From: Peribacillus simplex
GTDB lineage: Bacteria > Bacillota > Bacilli > Bacillales > DSM-1321
Length of the DNA: 64,000 nucleotides
NCBI RefSeq assembly: GCF_030123325.1
Contig: NZ_CP126106.1
Coordinates: 4,554,001 to 4,618,000 of the forward strand
Direction of reading: 5' to 3'
Shown: positions 8,224 to 16,514 of the stretch, piece by piece
How positions within the stretch are numbered: the stretch's first letter is position 1
Layout of the letters: every line of letters begins with the position of its first letter
Notes under the pieces: generated by a model
The model's database searches: none
Told to the model about the DNA's origin: nothing
The model's input: only the letters and a program-made list of their open reading frames with translations
Position numbers and translations under genes: made by a program

Positions 8224-8292
8224 AGTAGCCAATTCGTTGTTGCAGCAATTCCTGAGCCTAAAGCCCGTCCGGTTGTTTGTTTCATGAAATAA
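8224..8292 (-). pseudogene. Possible remnant of an MFS transporter
   Basis: The minus strand encodes a short stretch (TGRALGSGIAATTNWLL) resembling the sugar-porter motif in which a conserved Arg-Ala-Gly stretch is followed by an NW helix. It has no proper start and stops right at the 3' end of the LysR gene. I read it as a possible fragment of a convergent transporter gene. The similarity is short and could be chance. Confidence 0.25.
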
Positions 8293-8443
8293 ATCCAAAT
8301 ACCGTTTTTGCTATTCAGCTTATTTTCCCTTTGAATTAGTTTTTTATTACTGACATTTTTGATGCGTAGATAAATGGCATTTGGCTTTAAATGGCACGTC
8401 ATGTTCGTGTTTTCTGGGAAATAATAATCACGAAAGGATGTGG

Positions 8444-9103
8444 ATGTTAATGTCATTAGAATGGTTTGACAGAGTTAGCGGGGAATTGCAGGATCATCTT
8501 GTATCAATTTGTGAAAAATACGACCGTAATGGCAGTATGATCGTGGAGCGCGGGTCGAAGCATCCACGGATCGAGTTTTATACAGAGCTGGATGACAATG
8601 AGAGGGATTATTTTTCCACGCTGTTTTTTGATCCGTATAATGAAGAATTTTATATGGAATCGTTCGAGCCTGATTTAGGGCAGATCAGCAAGGTCATCCT
8701 TACAGACATTGAAGATATCGTCGATGCTGTCCACGAGAGCTTCCATAACTATTTGGAAGAGGATGATGCCGATTACGAATATGATATGGATATGGATATG
8801 GATGATGAAAATGATGATTTGTATGATCCAGACGGCAAAGATTCCGATATATACGAAATCGATGTAGATTGGGAAACGCCTGAAGTGACCGCCTATATCC
8901 AGGATAATGAAGTGGAGGTCACGTATCAATTCGGTATCGTTCAGGAAACAGGTGATGGTGTGCTGAAAAGGATCAACCGGATTCGGACAGCGGATGATGA
9001 CCTGATAAAGGATGAAACGAACTTCATTTTCAGCAAGGAAGAAGCAAGCACGATCATCGCCATGATAGCCAGTCACATGGATTCACTTAGTGAAATGGAA
9101 TAA
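8444..9103 (+). CDS. Hypothetical acidic protein
   Basis: About 219 residues, not recognised. The N-terminal part (LEWFDRVSGELQDHLVSICEKY...) and C-terminal part (YQFGIVQETGDGVLKRINRIR...) look globular. They are joined by a strongly acidic linker near residues 105-135, coded partly by a GATATG hexanucleotide repeat around 8784-8806 (Asp-Met repeats). ATGs at 8438, 8444 and 8450 are in frame; AAAGGA at 8433-8438 suits 8444 or 8450. A bidirectional terminator separates it from convergent csgA. Confidence 0.75.
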   Translation: MLMSLEWFDRVSGELQDHLVSICEKYDRNGSMIVERGSKHPRIEFYTELDDNERDYFSTLFFDPYNEEFYMESFEPDLGQISKVILTDIEDIVDAVHESFHNYLEEDDADYEYDMDMDMDDENDDLYDPDGKDSDIYEIDVDWETPEVTAYIQDNEVEVTYQFGIVQETGDGVLKRINRIRTADDDLIKDETNFIFSKEEASTIIAMIASHMDSLSEME

Positions 9104-9105
9104 AA

Positions 9106-9146
9106 AACAACAAAACCTTGTCCATGATCATCATGGACAAGGTTTT
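9106..9146. terminator. Bidirectional terminator between convergent genes
   Basis: AAAACCTTGTCCATGAT pairs with ATCATGGACAAGGTTTT, giving T-runs on both strands. It serves the acidic hypothetical gene on + and csgA on -. Confidence 0.85.
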
Positions 9147-9147
9147 A

Positions 9148-9402
9148 TCATATAAGAATCAGTTCATATACCTCTGATAATTGCGTGACCCGTTCCGTAT
9201 CACTCGCTTCCTTCGCATGCTTGATTTCCTGAGGAAGAATATGGTTAAGGAGTCTGGCTTCTTTACCGGATAGCTTATTGACTAGTTCTTCTTCAGAATG
9301 AAAATGTCCGCTTTTGATTTTATTATAAATTTCCTGTGCTTCAGGATATTGGTCCGTATAGTTAGATATTATCTCACGTAAGTAACCAATCGTACGATCC
9401 AT
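9148..9402 (-). CDS. csgA: Sporulation-specific protein CsgA (sigma-G type)
   Basis: 84-residue homologue of B. subtilis CsgA, a forespore-expressed small protein annotated as a SASP-like product. Matching features are the opening MD-TIGYLRE, a central EEELV-L followed by LNHILPQEIKHA, and the ending LSEVYELIL. ATG 9402 is chosen because it aligns with the family start and has GAGAGGG upstream; the frame is open further (to 9447) but that extension is not conserved. Its presence supports an endospore former. Confidence 0.85.
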   Translation of the reverse strand: MDRTIGYLREIISNYTDQYPEAQEIYNKIKSGHFHSEEELVNKLSGKEARLLNHILPQEIKHAKEASDTERVTQLSEVYELILI

Positions 9403-9486
9403 CAAACCATCCCTCTCGAATGTTAGATTTTTGCTTACATGCTCCATCTATACCTTCCCCCATTTTTTGATGATAAATTCCTGAAA

Positions 9487-9514
9487 AAAAAGATATCCAA
9501 GTCAATGGATACCC
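9487..9514 (-). terminator. Terminator of HTH regulator gene
   Basis: GGTATCCA / TGGATATC stem followed by eight T residues on the minus strand, just after the 9519 stop. Confidence 0.8.
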
Positions 9515-9518
9515 CCAA

Positions 9519-9716
9519 TCAGTCTTCCTCCCAAAACAAATCATCCAATGTTCGCGATAATGCTTTACAAATACCGACACACAAACTTAATGAGGGATTA
9601 TACTTTCCGGATTCAATCAATCCTATCGTTTGCCTGGAAACGCCGACAATCTTGGCCAGTTCATCTTGTGACAAGTCCTTTTCTACTCTCGCAAGCTTCA
9701 GTTTTATATTTTTCAA
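9519..9716 (-). CDS. XRE family HTH regulator
   Basis: 65-residue single-domain helix-turn-helix protein: LSQDELAKIVGVSRQTIGLIESGKYNPSLSL... is the classic XRE/Cro-CI motif of the short regulators that pair with membrane proteins. TTG start with AGGTGG 6 nt upstream. It lies 10 nt after the DUF6773-like membrane gene in one operon, so the regulator probably controls that operon. A similar pair occurs at 19.7-20.4 kb. Confidence 0.9.
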   Translation of the reverse strand: MKNIKLKLARVEKDLSQDELAKIVGVSRQTIGLIESGKYNPSLSLCVGICKALSRTLDDLFWEED

Positions 9717-9726
9717 GGGAAGCCAC

Positions 9727-10239
9727 CTACAATTTCTTATTATCTTCGCTATTTTTCATTCCGATTTTCTTCGCCAGCAAGTATATACCACCAAAAAACA
9801 AAAGTAAAATCGGCAAATAGATCATAACGGATACAAACGATACCAATACAAAATACCATACGCCCTGGGAACTGCCATCCGCATAGGCTACAGCACTATT
9901 CACCCCCATGATTATAGCGATGATCAATGCTAAAGCAACCGAACCAAGAATCGTCTTCCTGCTCATCGGTGTTTTGCTGGTGCGGTCATGCATTTCCACT
10001 TCATCCCAGAAAACACCTAAGAAAATGGAACGAGCCAAGTAGTATAGCCCTCCTGCAACGATTATCACGAATTCCAGATATAGCTCCCCGCTGCCTGCAC
10101 CATATTTATATAGTTTGAAAAGTGCACTCACCAGGCAAATGGCCAAAATGACGTGATACATTTCTTTATAAATTTTATTTCTTACATGCTCAACCCGCTC
10201 ATCCGTGATCTTTTTCGTTCGTTTAAATAAATCCATCAT
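9727..10239 (-). CDS. Membrane protein, DUF6773-like
   Basis: 170 residues. A cytoplasmic N-terminus (MMDLFKRTKKITDERVEHVRNKIYKEMY) is followed by four hydrophobic segments. It resembles the DUF6773 family that accompanies XRE regulators; function unknown. ATG 10239 is selected because GGAGG lies 7 nt upstream; an upstream in-frame start at 10266 lacks a site. A TTGACA/TAATAT promoter lies upstream. Confidence 0.75.
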   Translation of the reverse strand: MMDLFKRTKKITDERVEHVRNKIYKEMYHVILAICLVSALFKLYKYGAGSGELYLEFVIIVAGGLYYLARSIFLGVFWDEVEMHDRTSKTPMSRKTILGSVALALIIAIIMGVNSAVAYADGSSQGVWYFVLVSFVSVMIYLPILLLFFGGIYLLAKKIGMKNSEDNKKL

Positions 10240-10306
10240 CGATCGACCTCCATTTAATTCCATCACTTACTCCATTATATGATTTATTTAACTTTTTGCA
10301 ACATAT

Positions 10307-10336
10307 ATATTACATTTTATAATTTATAAATGTCAA
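10307..10336 (-). promoter_or_regulatory. Sigma-A promoter of membrane protein/HTH operon
   Basis: TTGACA and TAATAT on the minus strand separated by 18 nt, about 65 nt upstream of the ATG at 10239. Both hexamers are close to consensus. Confidence 0.65.
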
Positions 10337-10343
10337 TATACAT

Positions 10344-10384
10344 AAAAAAAGGTATCCACATATCAAGTGTGGATACCTTTTTTT
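10344..10384. terminator. Strong terminator hairpin
   Basis: AAAAAAGGTATCCACA pairs with TGTGGATACCTTTTTT. It terminates the RibD-like gene on the minus strand, with the 21-bp repeats between stop and hairpin. Confidence 0.85.
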
Positions 10385-10387
10385 TGT

Positions 10388-10470
10388 TTTACTCGTGAGT
10401 TTTGGGGATTTACTCGTGAATTCTAAGCATTTACTCGTGAGTTTTGCGGTTTTACTCGTGAATTCATCAT
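10388..10470. repeat. Four 21-bp tandem repeats
   Basis: Four consecutive units begin TTTACTCGTGA at 10388, 10409, 10430 and 10451. Units 1 and 3 continue GTTTTG, units 2 and 4 continue ATTC, so the array is an alternating dimer repeat. It lies between the stop of the RibD-like gene and its terminator, so it is transcribed as 3' UTR. Role unknown. Confidence 0.9.
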
Positions 10471-10506
10471 TTTTTTAAAATGGAGTTAAAATTTTGATCA
10501 TTTAAA

Positions 10507-11076
10507 TTACCCTTCATTAAGATGATAGCAAAGTTGAACAACGCCAGAGGAAAATCTTTTTGTATCAACCAGTTTTAGATTCAATCTCTCCTTCATGTCA
10601 ATAAACAAAGGTTTCCCTTCCCCTAAAACAACAGGGTGAACAGATAACCTAAATTCATCAACCAGCCCAAATCTTATAAAAGTTGTAATAAGACTTGCCC
10701 CGCCATAAAGCCAGATGTCTTTTCCAGGCTTTTTCTTTAATTCATTTACTTCTTCAACAATATGATCATTTATGATTGTCACTTTATCATCAGTGCTTTT
10801 TTTTGTTCTGGAAAACATGAATTTATCTTTGCCATGAACTAATTTCCACATTTCTTTTTCAGTATCAGATACCTCATTTTCCGGAGTATACTGTCCCCAT
10901 AAATCATAGCTTTTTCTTCCATAAAAAATGGTATCAATTTGATTTAAGAAATCCGTGAACCCCATTTCGGGATCCATAATGCACCAGTCAATTTCTCCTT
11001 TTGGCCCTTCAATAAAGCCATCTAAAGTAACTGCTAAATCTAAAATTATTCTTCTCGGTCTTTCGTTAATTGTCAT
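10507..11076 (-). CDS. Dihydrofolate reductase family protein (RibD C-terminal domain)
   Basis: 189-residue NADPH-binding oxidoreductase of the RibD-C/DHFR-like family. Visible motifs are RRIILDLAVTLDGFIEGP at the start, YGRKSYDLWG near residue 53, and the nucleotide-binding KDIWLYGGASLITTFIR near 117, then HPVVLGEGKPLF. It stands alone with an AGGAGA ribosome site. Such stand-alone paralogues (YwjB/YyaP type) have no firmly assigned substrate. Confidence 0.85.
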   Translation of the reverse strand: MTINERPRRIILDLAVTLDGFIEGPKGEIDWCIMDPEMGFTDFLNQIDTIFYGRKSYDLWGQYTPENEVSDTEKEMWKLVHGKDKFMFSRTKKSTDDKVTIINDHIVEEVNELKKKPGKDIWLYGGASLITTFIRFGLVDEFRLSVHPVVLGEGKPLFIDMKERLNLKLVDTKRFSSGVVQLCYHLNEG

Positions 11077-11271
11077 ACTTTCATCTCCTTTTGTCTTATA
11101 GAATGTCCCCTAAAGATTCGCCCGCTCAGCGAGACACTTGCCCCTGACCGATGCCGGACAAATACCTGCTGCTTTTAAGCATTCATTCTTCCTTTTCGCT
11201 TATATGTAGTTTTATATTACAGCTTCTATCATAGTATTAAAAGATTGTATCAAAAACGAAGGAGACACGCG

Positions 11272-12198
11272 ATGAAAGCAATGATATGCACCAAATACGG
11301 TTCACCCGATGTACTGGAACTCAAAGAGGTAGCAAAACCAACACCCAAGGATAACGAAGTTTTGGTTAAGGTTCATGCGGCAACAGTGGCTTCAGGGGAC
11401 ATAAGAGTCCGGAGCTTCAAGAGCCCCTTCTTATTATGGCTGCCGATGCGGATCTTCCTGGGTCTTAGAAAACCGCGAAAACCAATACTTGGAGTGGAAC
11501 TGGCCGGGGAAATAGAGGAAACGGGCAGGGATGTGACAAAATTCAAAATAGGCGACCGGATTTTTGCCATGACTGGAATGAATTTCGGGGCTCATGCCGA
11601 ATACACCTGTTTACCTGAAGACGGGCCAATCGCAATGAAGCCTGCCAACGTTACCTATGAGGAGGCCGCCGCCGTTTCTTTTGGAGGAACGACAGCCCTT
11701 CATTTTTTCAGAAAAGGCAAGATCCAGGAGGGACAAAAAGCCCTCATCTACGGTGCATCCGGTTCGGTAGGGACTTCAGCCGTGCAGCTGGCCAAATACT
11801 TTGGAACAGAAGTTACCGGAGTATGCAGTGCCGCTAATTTTGAATTGGTGAAATCATTGGGAGCAGATGAGGTAATTGATTATACGCAGGAGGATTTCAC
11901 GGAAAGACAAGAGCGATATGACATCATCTTTGATGCAGTCGGGAAAAGCTCGAAAGCCGCCTGCAAGAAGGCACTGACCCCGAACGGGCGATACGTGTCC
12001 GTCGAAGGACAAGGAATAGCAAAGGTACTTACGGAAGATTTATTACTCCTCAAGGAGCTAATCGAAACTGAAAAAATAAAATCGGTCATTGATAAACGCT
12101 ACTCGCTGGAACAGCTTCCCGAGGCTCATAGATATGTAGAACAAGGACATAAAAAGGGAAATGTAGTCATAACTTTGGTTGATCATGATAGACCCTGA
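11272..12198 (+). CDS. NAD(P)-dependent MDR alcohol dehydrogenase/quinone reductase
   Basis: 308-residue medium-chain dehydrogenase/reductase. The GroES-like N-terminus (MKAMICTKYGSPDVLELKEVAKP) is followed by the Rossmann motif YGASGSVGTSAVQLAKYFG near residue 164. The zinc ligands of classical ADHs are missing, which places it with zinc-independent quinone-oxidoreductase-like members. ATG 11272 follows GAAGGAG by 7 nt. Monocistronic. Substrate unknown. Confidence 0.88.
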   Translation: MKAMICTKYGSPDVLELKEVAKPTPKDNEVLVKVHAATVASGDIRVRSFKSPFLLWLPMRIFLGLRKPRKPILGVELAGEIEETGRDVTKFKIGDRIFAMTGMNFGAHAEYTCLPEDGPIAMKPANVTYEEAAAVSFGGTTALHFFRKGKIQEGQKALIYGASGSVGTSAVQLAKYFGTEVTGVCSAANFELVKSLGADEVIDYTQEDFTERQERYDIIFDAVGKSSKAACKKALTPNGRYVSVEGQGIAKVLTEDLLLLKELIETEKIKSVIDKRYSLEQLPEAHRYVEQGHKKGNVVITLVDHDRP

Positions 12199-12530
12199 CA
12201 GTGCTTTGCACACCGCCGCTTTTTGCGAACTTTTTCCACCTTTGCTTCTGCTTCTGGAACTTTTTCTCCTTTTGGAGAATGCTCAGTTAACCATTATATC
12301 GAAATTAGGGATAACTTGTAATTTGAACGATGTGCTCCACTCCAGGCACACGCTGTCCCGCTCATATTCGGATGTCCTAAGTTTCCAATGGGTTGCATTG
12401 GTTGAGAAGAGACAACAATTCTATTGACCATTTAATTATCCCTTCTCTCCATTCACGATCGCGAGAGAGTCCGAAACAAATTTTTTGAACACGGAACAGA
12501 ATTGCAGATAATTGAAAAACCCAACCCCAT

Positions 12531-12560
12531 ACTCCTATGGATTTTTCCATAGGAGTTTTA
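12531..12560 (+). terminator. Terminator hairpin after MDR gene
   Basis: ACTCCTATGGA pairs with TCCATAGGAGT followed by TTTT. It is the first clear hairpin after the MDR dehydrogenase, though 330 nt away. In 12199-12841 I see no supportable gene; a short frame opening at 12689 (ATGTTGAATAAAAAAG after GGGGGGAG) ends after 13 codons and may be debris. Confidence 0.55.
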
Positions 12561-12841
12561 AACACAAATATTATTTACACTATCTAGGTATTTTTAACTA
12601 AAAAACTTTTATTTTTAATTGCTTTAATGCAAAATGGTAAACACATCCTGTTTTTCCAGTGAAAACACACTGCCAAGGGGGGAGAATGTTGAATAAAAAA
12701 GTTTTTCTACATGCAGGGGTCTGGTAGTATTCGAATTTTGGCGGTGCTTGCATTTTACCAACCGGCGTATCTAAAACAATGAGGAAGACCAAAAAAAATA
12801 GCCCACTTATAGGGCGGCAATCTCCAATATGTATTGATTAT

Positions 12842-13162
12842 TTATATCTCTCCTTTTTCTAGTTTTTCATTTAAAAGTATATAATCATTTTTGTTAAAGG
12901 TTATCGCTACTCTATCTAATCTATCTCCATTTGGATATAAATATAACTGTTGATTGAATTTTATACCTAAAGGTACGACTGTTTGATAAATAAGATTTAA
13001 AATTTTAAAACATTCTAAATCCACCCCTTCTTTCAAATGATTTTTAACATGAATAATTACTAGATCTTCAATATTTTCAAACCTAGGTTTTCGAGGAGAA
13101 ATATTATCAGCTTTACAAAGTCTTTTTAATAGATTTTGATAATAATCATGATTTTGTTTCAA
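12842..13162 (-). CDS. Hypothetical protein
   Basis: About 106 residues, not recognised; AT-rich, mixed alpha/beta, no signal peptide or membrane segment. TTG 13162 is preferred (GAGGTGG 5-6 nt upstream); GTG 13171 overlaps that site. The stretch IEDLVIIHVKNHLKEGVDLEC and a basic N-terminus are the only notable features. Its low GC relative to neighbours and isolated position next to repeat debris suggest acquired DNA. Confidence 0.55.
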   Translation of the reverse strand: MKQNHDYYQNLLKRLCKADNISPRKPRFENIEDLVIIHVKNHLKEGVDLECFKILNLIYQTVVPLGIKFNQQLYLYPNGDRLDRVAITFNKNDYILLNEKLEKGEI

Positions 13163-13229
13163 ATTAACCACCTCATATTTTATTTATTATATAACTAAAA
13201 TACAAATCATAGAAGATGAGGTAAACTTT

Positions 13230-13316
13230 GTGAAAAAGATCGTTTTACCCATAGTTTTCATGCTGTTTTCTTTAGTATTAGCTACCCGCCATCTATCCCT
13301 ATATGGTTCGAGATGA
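13230..13316 (+). pseudogene. Signal-peptide stub of a disrupted secreted-protein gene
   Basis: GTG at 13230 after GATGAGG encodes 28 residues that look like a signal peptide (MKKIVLPIVFMLFSLVLA) and then stops. The composite repeat begins about 15 nt downstream. I infer that the rest of a secreted or lipoprotein gene was lost when the repeat arrived. Confidence 0.45.
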
Positions 13317-13329
13317 GGCCATTCCGCCC

Positions 13330-13740
13330 CTCTCCAGACTATAGTCAAATTCGAGAAAAAGTCAGTTTGCCTATAGTCTTTTTATTAACAAAAAGTTCCA
13401 GTTTGATTTCAGAAATCCGTTCTCTTTACGCCGACTGTCTGCCAAGCCTCCTCGGCTAGCAAGTTATTCGCCAGGAGTGTCGCAAATTTCCTCCATCCAA
13501 TATAGGTTTCATCCAATATAAAAAGTAAACCATGAAGGATAAGCAAGTCTTGTTTTAAAAACACTGTTCGGCTACAGTCTTTTCATTTAAAAAGGTCCAG
13601 TTGATTAAAGCGGGTGTTCGAGACTCCTGCGGGAAATGCGCGTCTAGGGGAGACCCAAAAGGCGCAAGCCGAGGAGGCTCCACGACCATCCGAGGAAAGC
13701 CAGTGCCCTACGTTCCAATCAACGTTTCAAACAAATCACA
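13330..13740 (+). repeat. Composite dispersed repeat, shortened copy
   Basis: Decayed copy of the mosaic at 1.0-1.7 kb. It has the GACTATAG-type hairpin end (13337), the decayed reverse core (about 13390-13500), a second CTACAGTC-type hairpin remnant near 13570 and a degenerate forward core (about 13608-13735) ending GTTCCAATCAACG. The ATTCGACC unit array is missing. Confidence 0.75.
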
Positions 13741-13795
13741 ACCCTATAAAACACGAACATTAAATTATTTTTATATTTTAACGTTCACTTTTTTA

Positions 13796-13824
13796 TTGAT
13801 TATCTATCATTCGTTTGTTATATT
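13796..13824 (+). promoter_or_regulatory. Promoter of purine-riboswitch transcript
   Basis: TTGATT, 17 nt, TATATT, ending 20 nt before the aptamer. Good sigma-A match with a correct spacer. Confidence 0.7.
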
Positions 13825-13843
13825 AGCAAAGTAATAATCGTAA

Positions 13844-13920
13844 TTTACTCGTATATGCTCGGAAATATGGTCTGAGCGTTTCTACCTGGTTCCCAGTGAA
13901 AGAACTAGACTACGAGTTAA
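13844..13920 (+). ncRNA. Purine riboswitch (guanine class)
   Basis: The conserved purine aptamer core is present: P1 strands TTTACTCGTA / TACGAGTTAAA, P2 GCTCGG / TCTGAGC around ATATGG, the invariant GTTTCTACC junction, P3 CTGGTTC / GAACTAG and the closing GACTACGAG. The J3/1 specificity position in GACTAC is C, as in guanine/hypoxanthine-binding members (adenine binders have T). A terminator follows at 14001-14046, and ATCGTAGGTCT just before it can pair with the P1 3' strand as antiterminator, so ligand should switch the gene off. Confidence 0.93.
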
Positions 13921-14000
13921 AGTATTCGGCTGCCCGCTTTCTTGAGCAGCGCATGATTTAGCTAATCATTTTGCTTAATCATCTTTACTTTGACTATCGT

Positions 14001-14046
14001 AGGTCTAGAAGGCAGTAATCATTCTGCCGTTCTGGACCTTTTTCTT
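14001..14046 (+). terminator. Riboswitch-controlled intrinsic terminator
   Basis: AGGTCTAGAAGGCAG pairs with CTGCCGTTCTGGACCT followed by TTTTTCTTT. It lies between the purine aptamer and the nucleoside phosphorylase gene and forms the expression platform. Confidence 0.85.
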
Positions 14047-14102
14047 TGACCGCAACTGCGAGTGCATCAAACAATCGGATAATATGTTTAAGGAGAAATT
14101 AT

Positions 14103-14984
14103 ATGAAAAAAAACATGTTCAAAAAGTACACGATATTAGGAATCATTACATTACTTTTCATGTCGGTGATTGCCGCATGCAGTTCTGCTTCCAAAAATGA
14201 AACGGTCGAAAAAAAGACTCAAAGGCCTATCATGATTCAAGGTCCAATGCCAATTGAAGCTGAAAATTTCGCGAAAAGGTTAAAAAATGTTAAAGAAGAA
14301 AAATCAGGGGATTTTGTATTTTACATTGGAACGTTAGACAATTATCCTGTAATCGTTGCAAAAACAGGTAAAGGGATGGAAAACACAGCTGCCGCTACAG
14401 CTTTGGCCATTGAAAGATATAACCCTATTGCCATCATCAATCAAGGGACATCAGGCGGACATGATCCAAGCTTAAACGTTTTTGATATCGTTTTAGGAAA
14501 AAGAACGGTAAACCTAGGTTCATTAAAAACGGCTGATAAAGCTGAAAAACAAGGAATCGATCCAACCATTTGGAAACCGATGGACCTAATGGCTTCTGAA
14601 GGAAGTGCAGGAGAAGATCCTAACGCTGAAAAACCACGCTTCTACGAGGGAGATAAGGATCTACTCGCAGCTGCCCATGCAGTTAAAGATACTTACACAA
14701 AAGGTAAGGTTGTCGATGGCACTATCGGTTCTGCAGACGTTTGGAATAATGAAGTGGATCGGATTAAGTGGTTCCATACGAAATATGGTACATCTGTAGA
14801 GGAAATGGAAGGAGCTGCGGCAGCGCAAATCGCCAAAGCTTACGATGTTCCCTTCTTAGGTATACGAGTGCTATCCAATAATAAGGTGAATGGCGGTAAA
14901 TATAACCCGAATACAGCAGCAGCCAATCAAGAATATGTTTATGAAGTGGTCAAAAAATATATCTCCACGATGCCAAGCAAATAA
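14103..14984 (+). CDS. Nucleoside phosphorylase-superfamily lipoprotein
   Basis: 293 residues. A lipoprotein signal peptide with lipobox ending SVIAAC places it on the outer face of the membrane. The mature part is a PNP/UDP phosphorylase (MTA/SAH nucleosidase-like) fold: GKGMENTAAATALAIERYNP, NQGTSGGHDP, and the late VEEMEGAAAAQIAKAYDVPFLGIRVLSNN motif, whose acidic residues bind the ribose. It is preceded by a guanine-class riboswitch, so it should be expressed when purines are scarce and may release bases from extracellular nucleosides for import. Start ATG 14103 follows AAGGAG. Confidence 0.88.
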   Translation: MKKNMFKKYTILGIITLLFMSVIAACSSASKNETVEKKTQRPIMIQGPMPIEAENFAKRLKNVKEEKSGDFVFYIGTLDNYPVIVAKTGKGMENTAAATALAIERYNPIAIINQGTSGGHDPSLNVFDIVLGKRTVNLGSLKTADKAEKQGIDPTIWKPMDLMASEGSAGEDPNAEKPRFYEGDKDLLAAAHAVKDTYTKGKVVDGTIGSADVWNNEVDRIKWFHTKYGTSVEEMEGAAAAQIAKAYDVPFLGIRVLSNNKVNGGKYNPNTAAANQEYVYEVVKKYISTMPSK

Positions 14985-15020
14985 GGCCGGCCCGGAAGCA
15001 TACTACCCTATAATGAAATA

Positions 15021-15063
15021 AAGAAGAGCACATATTAGATACGATAATATGTGCTCTTCTTTT
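15021..15063. terminator. Bidirectional terminator
   Basis: AAGAAGAGCACATATTA pairs with TAATATGTGCTCTTCTTTT. It ends the + strand phosphorylase gene and the convergent gene at 15062. Confidence 0.88.
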
Positions 15064-15442
15064 ATTCGCTGAGGGCTGTGCCCGATTCTTCCTCGTTGCA
15101 AAATAATATGCTGAGGTTATTCAACGTATAGAGTCTAGCGGTAAAAATGAATAAATCGCTGTAGTTGTTTTCAACGTACTCTTCAATGATGCCCATCCCT
15201 TTCCTGAATCTATCAACCAATAAATGGGTGTAGTTTTCATCCCAGGTAAACTGATTGATTCGTTTAAGTTCATCTGCCAATACTTGAAACTTGAACTCCT
15301 CGACAAGAAGCTTCAATTGATACAATTTATCTCTATTTAAACAAAAGCAATTATTTTCATTTTCATGATTTTCCCGGACGAATGTAATGAAGCCATTTAT
15401 ATTATCGGCCAGCATATTCGCTATTCGCATCCCGAAGTTCAT
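15062..15442 (-). CDS. Hypothetical protein
   Basis: 126 residues, predicted mostly helical, not recognised. Three Cys/His residues near NNCFCLNRD and a hydrophobic C-terminal helix (LFIFTARLYTLNNLSILF) stand out. ATG 15442 (MNFGMRIANM) is 9 nt from GAGGAG; the earlier ATG 15451 overlaps that site. Monocistronic with its stop inside the shared terminator. Confidence 0.65.
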   Translation of the reverse strand: MNFGMRIANMLADNINGFITFVRENHENENNCFCLNRDKLYQLKLLVEEFKFQVLADELKRINQFTWDENYTHLLVDRFRKGMGIIEEYVENNYSDLFIFTARLYTLNNLSILFCNEEESGTALSE

Positions 15443-15565
15443 TTCTAACATCTCCTCAATGTCTAAAATCTATATGAAGAGTGTATGATTTGAAATGATA
15501 TTTTAACACCAACAATTATTCTTTTAAGATAGATTTCCTTATTTCGTACTATGATAGATTTTCAC

Positions 15566-15602
15566 AAAAAAAATTGTCCCCTTTCCTTCCAAGGGGACAA
15601 TC
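15566..15602 (-). terminator. Terminator of ZIP transporter gene
   Basis: TTGTCCCC / GGGGACAA stem followed by a T-run on the minus strand just past the 15617 stop. Confidence 0.85.
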
Positions 15603-15616
15603 TCACTTTATCGTTA

Positions 15617-16342
15617 TCACATCGAATCCAGAACCAAAGAGATAAGCAGGCCGGCGGCGGTGAATATGCCCGTCACCGGTCCTCCGTCTTCATATGCTTC
15701 AGGCATCATCGTTGAGGCAATCATGGCGATGATGCCGCCGCCTGCAAATGCTGCCATCGCTGCCAGGATATAGTCCGGGGCATGATCGAGGAATAGATAG
15801 CCCGACATCGAGGATAGTGCCGAAATGAGCAATACGGAAAACCACAGCAGCATGATTTTCTTCTTCGAATAATCACTTTTGAGGAGACCAGTCGTACTTG
15901 AGAGCCCCTCCGGAATATTACTGATGAAGATGGCAATGACCAATAACCAGCTTACCGAGCCACCGCTTATTAAGCTTGCGCCAATCATGATCGACTCCGG
16001 TATGGCATCCATCACCGTCCCGATGAAAATGGCCAGGCCCGCTTCCTTCGAGGAGCTATTATTGGACCGTTTCCTTTTATCCGCACCTTTTTGGGAAATA
16101 AGAAAATCCAAGGCGGTAAATACGGCGGCCCCTGTTATGAATCCGATTGCCGTCGCCCAGATTCCTCCATCACTCACCGAATCGGCAAGCAGCTCATATG
16201 CCGCTGCACCGATCAATACACCTGTACCAAAAGCCATAATATAGCCAATGATGTTTTTCTTTATCGGGATGAAAATGGCGGCTAGTGCGCCAAGCAGGAC
16301 AGCAGAACCCGAAACCCCTCCCCAAAAGACCGCATTCCACAT
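15617..16342 (-). CDS. ZIP family metal transporter
   Basis: 241-residue membrane protein with about eight hydrophobic helices. The metal-site motifs of ZIP transporters are visible: DAIPES in helix IV and NIPEG in helix V, separated as usual. Zinc or another divalent cation is the expected substrate, imported to the cytoplasm. The start is set at ATG 16342 (MWNAVFWGG) because GGGGGG lies just upstream; the open frame extends to 16456 without support. Monocistronic. Confidence 0.88.
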   Translation of the reverse strand: MWNAVFWGGVSGSAVLLGALAAIFIPIKKNIIGYIMAFGTGVLIGAAAYELLADSVSDGGIWATAIGFITGAAVFTALDFLISQKGADKRKRSNNSSSKEAGLAIFIGTVMDAIPESIMIGASLISGGSVSWLLVIAIFISNIPEGLSSTTGLLKSDYSKKKIMLLWFSVLLISALSSMSGYLFLDHAPDYILAAMAAFAGGGIIAMIASTMMPEAYEDGGPVTGIFTAAGLLISLVLDSM

Positions 16343-16514
16343 AGAATCCCCCCATTTCCTTTTTATAGGGTAGTGTACCCTGGTAGATGTTAGGGTAAAC
16401 AAGGGCCCGCTTTTTTGCCAATTCCAGCAAAAAAAAGCAGTTACATTCGCTGCCATGGTTTTTGTGTATAGAATAGTAGAGTCGCTATGCTTATCCTAGC
16501 CTTCGCTGCCTGCC

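Noticed and set aside
8220..8456. 78-codon minus-strand gene between the LysR and acidic-protein genes
   Set aside because: No ribosome site and no coherent N-terminus; only the last ~17 residues recall a transporter, kept as a low-confidence remnant.
12598..12792. 64-codon minus-strand frame
   Set aside because: No ribosome site, no family resemblance, odd composition; treated as non-coding.
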